Below the pieces are notes generated by a model. It was not told the DNA's origin. It was given only the letters and a program-made list of their open reading frames with translations, and made no database searches. Position numbers and translations under genes: made by a program. DNA of 64,000 nt from Branchiostoma lanceolatum (Eukaryota; Chordata; Leptocardii; Amphioxiformes; Branchiostomatidae), in the NCBI RefSeq assembly GCF_035083965.1, contig NC_089732.1:4045383-4109382 (forward strand). Reading direction: 5' to 3'. Of the stretch, positions 35,501 to 47,500 are shown one piece after another. Each line of letters begins with the position of its first letter. Positions within the stretch are counted from its first letter, which is position 1.

Positions 35501-38500
35501 TGTAAAATAAGAAAGGCAAATAGTTGTTACACTCATTGATCATGAACGTAACCAGATAATATATTAGACTATGTGGATATCAATTCAAAAATAAAATTTT
35601 AAGATGCTAGCGAATAGAAACGTACCTTTTCGACCTTGTAGTCAGTCATGGGGACTTCTGAAATTTAAAAGACGTATTTGTCAAACTGTCAACTAGTCCC
35701 TTCATGCAGTTCAGCTGTCCAAGCTATATGTGTGAAAAAGCGCTGACACCTCAAACTTTGCTGGAAGCTCTACATTTGCTTCTAGATGAACAAAAAATGT
35801 CCATAACGTCGTTTAAAGCAGCATGTCTTATTTCTTCTGAGTTCTCTTATTGTTTCTGCTGCTTTAAAGGGCGGAAGACGTATAAAAGGAAAACGATTTA
35901 CCTGGTTCAATGCTGATCTGCTTTTCCAAATTCCTTGGTATCCCCTGATATGAAATATAAACAATCAAAACATCGTTATTTGAAGTGACTTGCTGACGTT
36001 TTGGTACTTTTATTTATGACATACCACAACGTTCTTGCACAATGTACATTTGTCGAGTTTCATGTTATCTGTCGTTGACAATGAATTGATATAACTCGTA
36101 CCCTTTCAGGTCGTGTTGACTGGTTGGGAGACAGACGGGGAGGGGGGTGGATGTCATCTATATGTTCCACACCTGCAAGAGCAATAATGACACCGTTCAT
36201 TAGGTAGGTAGATCATAGGACACTGGAGCTATAGAGTTTTCTTCTTTGCGTGGAGGAAAATCAAACTAGTAGTATGCTAAGCTTGAAATCTGTTGCATCT
36301 CGAAAATTTGATGTTACTATCACATGCATCTTTAGAATTTTGGTTTTGTAGAACCTGGGGATCTACGTTTCCAGATTCTTCTTCATCGTCATAAAATAAA
36401 CACAAACGAGATATGGAATTAATCTTTTGCGTTTTCATTTGAACGTCTTTCAGCTGCTACAACGTTTGGACTTGCCCTAGCCTCACCATATATGCATACC
36501 CAACTGACAGATGTTACATAGTATTAGATATAAGTATAGCACTGAACTGACCCGGTAGGGGGCACTCCTTGATGTAACACCTCAGCTTCCTCTCCAGCTG
36601 CATCAGGGCGATCCTCTCGGCCGGGTCGGCGAGGAAGCAGGGCAGCATGGCCGTCTGGAACAGCTTCCGCGGCACGCAGGACGGCTGGCGGGGACGCAGT
36701 CCGAACACAACCTGCGTACGGACAACAAAGAAAAAATATAACACCATACAGAATAAATGCAAGTATAGCATCATACTTCTTGCATCTATTCTGTATTCAA
36801 AGCTAAGGGGACGGATAGAATCTAGTCGATGTGGACAGGTGGTCACTATAGACAGGGATCTCGATGCGTGTGTCAATAGGAAAAAGTATCTCATGATCAG
36901 GGACTAGAAATCAAAACTCGTCCAGCTAATCAGAAACGGTAGCGTTCTACTTTTGTAAAAGGTTCTGCACAATAAACATGTTTCGTCTGTCAGTACTGCA
37001 GTCTTCATCAAATTCAAATAACCAGTCACTGAGGTCACGTCACATGACGTACACGTGACGTCAACAGTCGTTTCTACTTACCTGCTGTACGATGTCGTCT
37101 GCGGCCATGCCCCACATCTCGGTGAAAGGGCGACACCCGTGCGTCAGCACCTCGTACATGGCGCACCCAAGCATCCACACGTCACTCTTGTCCGAAAACT
37201 GGCACCCGACCATCGACTCAGGGGCGGTCCACAGCTTAGCGACGGGGTCGTCGGAGGACCCTTTGGAGGAAGATAGAAATAACTGTTACAGACAAATGTA
37301 GGTTTTGATAATAAGATATGTATTTAGTGTAGTTTGTCCAAGGACTGATACCAAACCTACTCTCCATGCATAGTTTGGCAGAGAAGATTATCGCCTTCTT
37401 ATCATAGTCGGCACTCTCCACCAACAGGAGAGTGCCGACAGAAAACGGGGCATAAAAGGTCACAATCTTCTCCACCAACCTCAGCTTGGAGAGTACACAA
37501 CCATCCAAAGCTTGGCTATTATTAGGAATCGACTGGAATTCAAAATCCAACAATGTGGAGATGATATTCACAGCATCTCCCCCTCCCTCTCCCTATTTGC
37601 ATATAGTTCTTTTTTATCAAAATGCATGCATGACAGATATTCAAAATCTATAGATAGAAAATTCACCTTGGAAAACAAGTTGCAGACAGTCGGGGCACTC
37701 GTAGGTCTCTTCCTCTATCGTTGGTGCTTTGGCAGCCATGTTGAAATTACCCAGCTTGCACCGGTACCTCCCATTCTTTTTGTACACCAGGAAGTTCCTG
37801 GCTATGACGTCACGGTGGACGATGTCGTGGTGGTGACAGAAGCGGAGAGCGGCCACCATGTCCAGCAGGAGGGTCATGAGGTCCCGCAGGTACAGCAGGG
37901 AGGACCCGGTGTGCTGGTGGTCCGTACGCTTCCGGAGCAGGAAGTCCAAAAGATTCCCCTAAACAAGGATACCAGAGATGTCAAGATGGACTGGTTTCTG
38001 CAAGGGTTGATGGACTTTTGATAATGTCATCGGAAAAGAAACTTAGAATTGCCAATATGCAATGCGTTTAGGTAGCGGTAAAATGCATTTTACTAGACGA
38101 TTCGTCACTTCCTACTCAAATATGGGATCTCTACTCTTAAGAGCATTTGATTCTAAAGATGTAGAATTAGTAGATGAATAAAATCATGATACTTATTAAC
38201 ACATGTAAAGAGATGGAAAGGTATGGTAAAACGTACATAAAGGCGTTTGGGATCATGATTAGCATGCAATAGCAAGAAACACAATATCTAATTATGCTAT
38301 TCGAAGCTCTTTTGTTTTATATTTATGTGGAATTGTATTATGTTTTATTACATATATACTTGACTTAACATGCTATGTTATTGGAAAATAAAGGCTAAAA
38401 ATCTGAAACACAAGATTGTAAGCCCACCTCCTCCATGAACTCGGTGATGTGGAAGACAGGCTGAGGCCGGAGCTGGTACGCCAGAAGCTGGAGGATGTTT

Positions 38501-41500
38501 GGATTGCCGCTCAGTTCTCCTAACATGCGCACGTTGTTCCTCACGGTCCGCGCACCTTCCGACATGTCCCCATCCCCCATCAGGTCTTGCATGGAATTCA
38601 GTTTGTACACCTGGGAAATAATCATCATTTAACTGAAGCGGGGGACGGTAAGACATGTCCCCATCCCCCATCAGGTCTTGCATGGAATTCAGTTTGTACA
38701 CCTGGGAAATAATCATCATTTAACTGAAGCGGGGGACGGTAAGACTTAAAGGCACCTTTTACGTACAACCGTAGTCTCGTATACGCGCACGTGTTAAGTC
38801 ACGTGTCTGTAGTTGGACATGTTGTTCACTCAGCTGCAATGTTGTGACAAGAGATCAATCTCCAAACCAACGCCAACACATACCTTAACAGCAACGTTGC
38901 CGTGCGTCGTGGTCCCCTTCCAGACCACGTGACCCTCCAGGTCTTGACACGGTGTCGGCTGGTGGGTGACAATGCGCAGGCCCAGCATTTTGTACTGGTC
39001 GCTGATGTGTTTAGCCTGATGAAGAAGTCGGACATCATTAGACTTTATGTTTATTCTATTCAACATTCTGTCTGTCTGTCTGTATGTGTCTGTCTGTCTG
39101 CCCCCTTTCTCTTTCTATCTCTCTCTCTCTCTCTCCCTCTCTTGCACCTATGAAAGCAAGTAGACGACAATTTGAAAAAAAAAACTGACAAAAAAGTGAA
39201 AGAGCGGAACTACCTCAATCGGAACTAAGTCCTCCCACTCAATATCGTCCGCACGTCCTCCTTGGCGCATCGCTAGACGGCGAGCCATCGTCTCACGGAC
39301 TGTCGGCTGGAAGAAAATATTACAGTACTTCAGTTAGATGGTCAAGAGAGATAGTATAAATGCAAAGTCATCATGGGAGAGTGATTCTCTATTATAAGTA
39401 GATTCCTCCGACTAGAAAGAAATGTTTCTTCAGTACCTGAGCATTATCTTAAACCATTGGGGCGAATGGATTTCTGACACCAAGAGCCACAACGACTCCT
39501 ACTTCGTTCATTTGAACATACATTTGAATGTTTGCCCGCTTTAGATAAATGTAAAAGCTCCGCTCATAAGTTCCCATACCTGTGGATGATGTAACAGCAG
39601 TTTACAGATGACCTCCACAGCCAGGCGCGCACTGCCCTGGTGGAACTGCTGCTCGTACCACAGCTCGGCTAACCCCAGCCGCGTCTTTCTCTTTCCGTTC
39701 GTGGGAGGGGGAGGGCGAAGCGCAATGCAGCATAGATCTGATGTAAGATGATGTTGAAGTTAATTCTAATCTCCATGGCTGCATAATAACTTTTGATCTT
39801 AAACATTCTGGCCATGTATAACGTCATGTTCAGTGAGTCCGTTACATTGTGATGATATTCATATGATAGACATTCAAAATATTGCTTGCCATGTTTGAAC
39901 AAATAAGGTTCAGATTGGTTCATGAAAAGACGATTTGGGTGGCCTTGTTTTTTTTTACAATGAACTCAAAAAACATTTCATTTAATACAATAACATGCTA
40001 GTCTTCTATTGGATAAATAGCTGCCCTATTGCTCTGACCTAATGCCACAATGCAAAAGATAAACTATATATCCACGTCACGATGATGCGGGACTGTCCTT
40101 TACCTGGCCTCTTGGTAGTCTGGAGTATCTTGACGAACATCTCGGTGATCAGGATGAAGAGCCTGTCCGCCCTGGACCCACCGTACGTCTGCGTGAGTTT
40201 GTACACCACTCGCTGGAAGATTTCCAGGGCAGTCTCTGAATCATACGCCTGTGGGAGAGAGAGAGTAGTGAATGTTACAACCTATAGCGCAATGTGCACC
40301 ATGGATCATAGAGAATTCCTGCAAAATTTAGCCTCCTTCGCAGACTTCTGGAGCGGTGGCATTTATCTTTTGGGGAGCACTGATTTGGGCGGGCCAATTC
40401 CTTTTCCCGGCATAGAAAACCCTAGCCCATGTTGAAAATTGCAAATCAGCGCTCCCCCACAAAACGCCACCGCTCCAAAAGTCTGCGAAAGAGGCTGGTA
40501 TAAATACCTGACTACTGAAAGATCTGCTGATGTTTTAACTTCAGATGTCCGCAGCCATTGAGAGTCGAAAGTTGCTGATGCTGACATACTAAGATTCATA
40601 CAAATGTTGGATCCGCTTTATGCGCTTTTGCGGCAATTTTCTAAGCCGTCTATGGTCGGATGTACAGGACAAGAGACATCTTATTAGTAAACATTGCACC
40701 TAAGAAATCCTGCTTTGGTATGTAGCTATAGGATTCAGGGTCTAACGCATGCACTATACTGCGACAGAATGTTAGATTCGTGTTTTGGCACAGGATGAAG
40801 ACAGACTTGCCATGTCAGCCAGATGTGACAGCACGATGTGCTGGTCGTACTCATCGGCTCTGCAGATGTCTTTGACGAGCTGCTTCGTCGTTGTCGGTCC
40901 GTTTATTCTGCTCGCCTCTCGCGCCTGCAATTGAACATCATATCAGATCCTCGTGAGAAAAGCAAGAGGTGTACACATTATAGCCATGCCTCCAAGTACC
41001 AGAATTATCAGGATTGAAGCGTTCAAACACTCGTTTTCCCTATAACCATCGTAGAGTGGAACTCATTGCCACCAAGTATAGTAGTGGCGTCCTCACTTGC
41101 AGTTAGATGTGCAAAGGTTAGGTGTGGCAGGTCGTTCAGTGTAATATAACCAGATGCTGCTGCGCGGCGCGCCTGTAGCATCTGGTGTGTTACGCCGAAG
41201 GGTGGTTATACCGGCCGTATACTACGTACAGATACAGATATATATAAAAAAACAAAGCTGTTTATATCTGTCCATTATCGTGAACCTTGGATAAAACGTT
41301 TTGGTTACATATGACATGTTTACTTACCTGCATCACTAGGTCTTTGAACTTTCCGATCAACTTTCCAGCGATCCGCTTGGAAGCTTCGTTGATGGTGTGG
41401 ATGTAGAAATCAGCAAGGCATCTGAAGAAGAAGAGAAACAATTAACAACAGGTGTGTGTTGACACCAACCAATCCACAGAATCAAGCGGTACCACCCCTG

Positions 41501-44500
41501 AACAGAGACAGAAGCTGTCTGCCACCTTAGCGAGACTACATCAGTCATTGATTAAGTCAATCGTTTGCATCACGTAAGATTGCCAGTGGAGTCATTCTTC
41601 AATGTGGGTAAGTCCAATAATTGTTACAGTTTGAAATTCAATTTTCACTAATTGATAAGCGCTTGAAACTGATGAATCTTTTTTCATTCAATGTATTGGA
41701 CACGTTCTTACCGGAAGCTTAGATCCGTCGCTTCGAAGGTTTCAAACTTGCGCTTGATGACGGCTTGAGTCTTCTTCAGTTCCTCGGCAGAGAGCTCCAG
41801 ACCGATGTCGCCGTTGACGTAGGAGACGTGGAGGCAGATGAGCAGGATGCAGCACACGTGCATGCGCAGAAGGGCGGTGCCGCGGGTCCACTGTCTCAGG
41901 GCTTCCCTATTGGACAGGACGTACAGCACCTCCCTAGTGACGTCACTCAGGCCGCCAGACTCGGCGTAGTCCGTGCCTTGATGAAACATGTTCTGATGAA
42001 TGACCTGCAGCAATATGAGAAGAAAATGTTGTCAGCAGGGCCTGATAAAGCCATAAACTTTACGTTTCACCAACCAAAATTAAGAAACCTATGCCGTAGG
42101 CTATGCATTTTTAGATTTATATCTTTTTTCCATACGCCGCATGGACAAGCACATATGTGTTAGGGTAGAGATTACCATCTGGAAGAATCTACGATTCTAC
42201 CGGCCGGTAGAGATCTAGATCACAGACTGAGCTTCTATCGAAGGAGACTCTGGTCGGGATACCTATCGACAGGAACTCCTATAGCGGATCTCTACCGGTA
42301 AAATCGTCGATTCTGCCTTATTTCTTACCTGACACATGCTTAACTGAGCTATAGAACATGTGTATAGCAAACTCACAGTCAGAAGCGCCTCCAAGGCCTG
42401 CTCCTCCACTCTGGGCAGCCCGCAGCAGCTGAGTTTGGCCAGGGTGATGCAGCTGCCCCGGTGGGTCTGCTGCTGGGGGAGGATGGCCAGCAACAAAACC
42501 TGTCGATGAAAAAAAGGGAAAATTTTTCTTCACGTTGTTTTCTTCCTACATCTTGCTGTGCTAACTGTTGTTGTACAGGTATTAGAAATGACGATTTACA
42601 GTAAAAACTGTACCAGAGTCATTACAGTAAAGCTGTACTAGTGACAACCTCTACATAAGGACTACCTGGTCAATGTGACCACTTTTTGCATGCTAGTACC
42701 TTAGATAATTTTCCCATTGACACAGGCATTAAGAAGTTTTCATAGACCGGATTCTTTCCGTCTCCTGGGTGGTCTTCTTGGGCAGTTTTGACTGTAGTTT
42801 AAGATGGTAAGTACGAAAGTTGTAGAGTAGACAGTACGTCTATACCGAGGGATGGAGCCTGTTATGTTATTAAATCATACCAATCGAAGTTAGATTTAGT
42901 GAAGAAGTCATTCTTGCCTTTTCCACGTCATCTCTCAGCGGCGGAGTGATCTTCTGTACCCGCTGGATGTAACTGTCCGGGTCGTGACAGAACGCCTTCA
43001 GGGACCACCCGGACCACTCAAACTCTGGACGGAGAAAAAACAGACAAATAGTGTTTCAACGCATTTGTTGGGAATGGAAGGGAGGGTGGGGTTTTGTGTG
43101 GTGGTTTAAGGTTAAGTACAGGGCTAAGGTAAAGTAGGGTAAGGTGACTTAAGATGAATCTTACCATCAGTCTCAAAGGACATTGTAGAAAAAAATTGGT
43201 ACATACATGTATCTTCCGCATTAAAAGACAAAAATTCGCCCACCTTTGCATGCTGTCAGCAATGCTTTTTCGGGCACCACTAAGTCGGTGTGGATCTGTG
43301 GGCCCACGGCGTCAAAGCTCCTGTGCGTGGCGTGCACGAAGTTAGACCCTGGTATTTCCTGGTCTTCTTCTTCGAAGTCGTTGTTGACGAAGACGTCGTC
43401 GTAAGTGTCATCAGCATTGTCGTCAGCGTGCGACGGTACGTGCACGTGCTGCTGGGGTTGGGGGGCTGAGACTGAAAGGAGAAATGTACAGTTGGCCGTT
43501 AAGTAAGCAACACAGCAGGTTAAGTTTGTGAACTCTAGATCTATAAAACATTTGGGCCGTATTACGACCGTTTTTCTCTTGATTACTGCGTGATTTTTAG
43601 ACTTTGGCCGATGCTTGCAGGTCATCAGGCGCGCCTTTCAGTTTGATAGGGTAGGTTTTCAGGCGAAAAATCTGAAGTTTATTGGATTGTATTGTATTGT
43701 ATTGTATTGTATTGTATTAAAACAGATATCAGCAAGCAAGCAAGCAAGTAGATGTAAGGCGTAGGGCTAGGCGTAACATTCATATGCAAGAGGCACAAAT
43801 GTCGTGCTCTGCTCAGAGACCATTTCGATGTCCTATGCCTGTCATCATTATATACTGATGCTAGAAGCAAGACAGCGCAAAATACTTACATGGAGGCCCT
43901 AGCGTGCGTAACAGGCGTGGGTACGCTTCCCTGTACGCAGCGTCCGTGGTGAAATCTAGAAACCCGAACGGCTTCAGTTTCGGAGACAGGGAGCAGCCCT
44001 CGAGCTCCTCCGTCTTGACGAAGATGGCCGAGCCTTCTCTGATGATGCTGCGGTCGTGGATGCTGTTGACTACGTACCTGTGGGATTGGAATTGAACTTT
44101 CTAAAATCCTTTTTATTTTGCCACGAAGGCGTCGTCGCAACATCACACAACAAAAACAGTAACAGCTAAATCCAATTAAAAACATTCAAGTCAATCTAAT
44201 GACTTCGATGAACGCAAATCAACGACTGATCTTTCCTTTGTATTAATCAAAATCAATTTGAACTCAATCTACATTATTTTACAAATCGATATTGTTATAG
44301 AAACGATGAATGATTAGCAAAACAAGTGTCACAGCAGAATCATCCGAACACAATGCACAAAAAGAGATAGCAAAACATCGTTAGACTCTAAACTACACCA
44401 TTCATGTTGAATAACTAACTTAAAGATCAAGATAACACGACGTACCAGTAGTACTGAGAAGCCATGAAGGTCCTACACAGCGGCAGGACAGTCACCCTGC

Positions 44501-47500
44501 TCTGCTGGACGCCCTTCATGAACTCATCCAGAAGAGGCTGCAAAGTTAAGGATGTTTACAAATTTTAGATTTTTGTCATCGATCGATTTTCCACAAAGTG
44601 GAAGGAAGCACAAATAAAGTGCTGTACATCCCTACAACGTACAAGTCCCCCCATACAGTGGAACAAAAGTACAACGTGAAGGATACAAAGTACGAATCTA
44701 CAAATATCTGCAGTAAATGAAAGAATTATTTTTTCATCACAAAGTTCTGGCATATCTACTTAGCTGTGTAGTTGTTGTAACGCTCATGATCACCTGTCCG
44801 GGCAGGTAGTACTTGGTTGTGTAGGTGTAATGGCACTCACCTGGTAGTTGTAGTAGTAGTACCTGGTTGTGTAGGTGTTGTAACACTCACCTGTCCCGGC
44901 AGGTAGTACTTGGTTGTGTAAATGTTGTAACAGTTGCTGTAACACTCACCTGTCCGGGCAGGTAGTACTTGGTTGTGTAGGTGTTGTACCCGGCGGCTGC
45001 CAGAGGTTCCATCAGCATGGTGAACATGAACTCTCCGCACGCCTCGCCTTCATACGGCAGGTGGACGTCATACGGGGGGACTTCTGGGAACGAATCAGAA
45101 CAGTTGCCATGACTACAGAGTGACTATGACGTAGTATTGTCCGCCATGCTGGGTGATTTAATATGAAAGTTTCCATATGAGTAAGTTGGACATCTATGGC
45201 TAAGTTGTACATCTAATTCTTGGCTCTAAATTTTGGGGTCAATGTTTGGGATCGTGGCTTCTTAAGCCCTCCGCAAAATCTACAGCCAGTGTAGTTAGTT
45301 TGATAGCGACCATTAGTACCATTCTATACCCATTAGTACCACCACGAGCAAACAACCCAAGAATGAGGAAGTATATGTATAATGCCATTGTCCTAATTTC
45401 CGGTATGCAGCGCTTGAATGTCCTTTTTTGTGTGCAGGTGTTCACTCCCCTGCGCACGCTATTCAAACAAACTGATAGCCGTCGTTTCATGTCACCTTTG
45501 CTCCGAGTTAACCATTCATGATCGATAAACAAAAGTCAACAGCAAAGTGACCTTTCAAGACACGGGCCTCTGCAATGGGAATCCCCGTACTGCGTAGTCT
45601 GTGTGGGTGTGGGTGGAACTGGTTCGATGCAGTTTTTTTGTACTCTCCAAGAAGAGGAGGGGTTCCGGCTGGTTTTTGACGTGTTTTTAGGCGTTTTTGT
45701 CGGGCTTCATACTTTGTCATGTTCTTTTTTTGTTTCTACAAACCCCAAAGTAGAAAGCCCGACAAAAACGCCTAAAAACAAGTCAAGAACAGCCGAATCC
45801 ACTCCTCTCCTTTGAGAGTAGTTTTGGCGAGATCCAAACGCCTTTACACAATGCAAATTGCTTGATCTCCAAGCAGATGTTTGAGGGCAAATGGTGGCGG
45901 TTTCTAACTCAAAACTTTATCCAAATCAACATTGCAGCCAATTATATATCAATGTATCCAATACTGAATTGTGCTGACTTTTGCACAGTCAGACGGAGAT
46001 AGAAAATGAAACTCACAGTCAGACGGAGATAGAAAATAAAACTACATCCAAACAACGAATAAGTAAGTATGGTCCGTCATGTTTGTTGGTGAAACTCACG
46101 AGTTGCCATATAAAGTTGAATTCGTATATATGATTGCAGTCACGTATGTATGAAGGCGCATGCTCATAGGTCTGACCCTTCAATGTTCAACCTATGATCA
46201 AGCATAGAGGATGTGACGTCAACGTGCACATTACATTAATCAATGAGTTGTGGTATACGTATCTACTTATTCTTTCACTCACTCCAGGAAATGGTTTACT
46301 GAGTTGACTGTCGCGGTTTCCAAGCAGAGGTGTCCACTTTCCAAGAACAACTAGACAGACCGAGCAACTATTTTTTCTAAGAATCAGAAACGAAAGGAAA
46401 ACCTTGAAAAGTTTACACAAAGAAGTGACGAAATTAAAAATCTTGTCTGAATCACTAATTGTGTCCGTCGTACCTATGGTCTTTTTTTTTAAGGATGTCA
46501 AAGTCGTTACATGGTCCAGTGATACACGAAACGAGCCTTGTTTAGAATATGTAACATAGATCTTCTAACATAATTCCACCAGGTTACATAATTCCGCCAC
46601 CCTGAAAAGATACGTCCAAACAGATCTCCAACCCAACGTCCGCCAGTATAATGCACTCGTCGATGATACACATGTCGATGATGACATTTATGACTTGTAC
46701 ATATTCAAGTACCGTATGATTTATTCCGAAGTTTTTATTGTATGGTAAAGACTGTAAATTTCGGCGCAATTCAGGGTCGGTTTGTCCTATGTTTGCTCAA
46801 TAAACCAGTCACTACTACCACTCCTGTATATCTAAACTGTCCATACATGGGGATGCTGCACTAGTGATCTCTCAAACCCACTGTTTTTCAAAGTGGCGGA
46901 TTTATGTAACCCAGCGGATTAATGTTAAGGCCTTCCTAAAGGGTTATGGTTAGTAGAATTTGGTTAAAATAGAATGAATTATTAGCGAGAAGAGTGACCC
47001 CGCGGTAAGGGTAGCATATCCCCTACAAAGAAAATGAAACCTCATGTCGGTCCCTCCCTACGTTACCTCCAAGGTGAAGTGGCCATTGAAATGCCTGACG
47101 AACGTCGCGCGGGGCCAATAGACGCCCAGGGAAAAGGGCCAGGGAAAAGCTGTCGTGTGTTGTTGTCTAGGGTAGCGAATGTAGGAGTCCCGGTAGAAAT
47201 AGGATGGCACCCAGGCTATTGTCGTACGTCCAGAACATTTTACCGCCGAGTGCTATTGTGCACCTTGGTAAAGTACCTGTACTACATGTGTTACAAACAC
47301 ACCGTACTAGATGTACGACTTACACGACAATGGCTCTGTAAGCACTTACAAATCGTCCTACTCTTAGATTAACACCACGTTGAAGAATTCAAACTGCGCA
47401 ATGGCTACAATGTCACGCATACCGTGACACGCCTTGTCACAATGCTATGCATTATTGACACACAACAAAAGTTAAGAAACTTTCGTTTTTACACTTCTGT

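Larger units (their letters stand above)
36552..39015 (-). other. Kinase-like domain 1 (exons 14-18), tyrosine-kinase type, DFG changed to NFN
   Basis: Glycine loop EGHVVWKG, beta-3 lysine kept (NVAVK, K615). The helix-C region RTVRNNVRML carries Asn where Glu is expected. The catalytic loop is complete and tyrosine-kinase-like (IVHRDVIARNFLV, D726, N731). The magnesium motif reads NFN (747-749) where DFG is expected. Then LWTAPES, SDVWMLGCAMYE, a TK-type C-lobe and PRKLFQTAMLPCFLADPAERI. Loss of the DFG aspartate predicts weak or no catalysis. The TK-like ARN and WTAPE signatures argue against a serine/threonine kinase. Confidence 0.85.
39214..43024 (-). other. Helical region (exons 6-13), possibly ARM/HEAT-like
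   Basis: Residues about 219-571 are rich in amphipathic helix patterns (ITLAKLSCCGLPRVEEQALEAL, VREVLYVL-like, AVIKRKFETFEATDLSF, ARLAVEVICKLLLHHP, VRETMARRLAM) with little beta pattern. Spacing of about 40 residues resembles armadillo or HEAT repeats, but no clear repeat consensus was found. It could instead be a regulatory helical bundle. Confidence 0.45.

Noticed and set aside
33120-39015. Interpretation of the two kinase-like domains as a JAK
   Set aside because: There is no FERM or SH2 domain upstream, the N-terminus is TIR-like, and the second (C-terminal) domain, active in JAKs, is here the more degenerate one.
45246-45521. 91-codon + strand ORF in intron 1 of the TIR gene
   Set aside because: No family resemblance, unstructured composition and no splice or promoter context.
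47034-47372. 112-codon + strand ORF upstream of exon 2 of the TIR gene
   Set aside because: Intronic to a well-supported gene on the other strand; no recognisable domain and no conserved second copy to test it.
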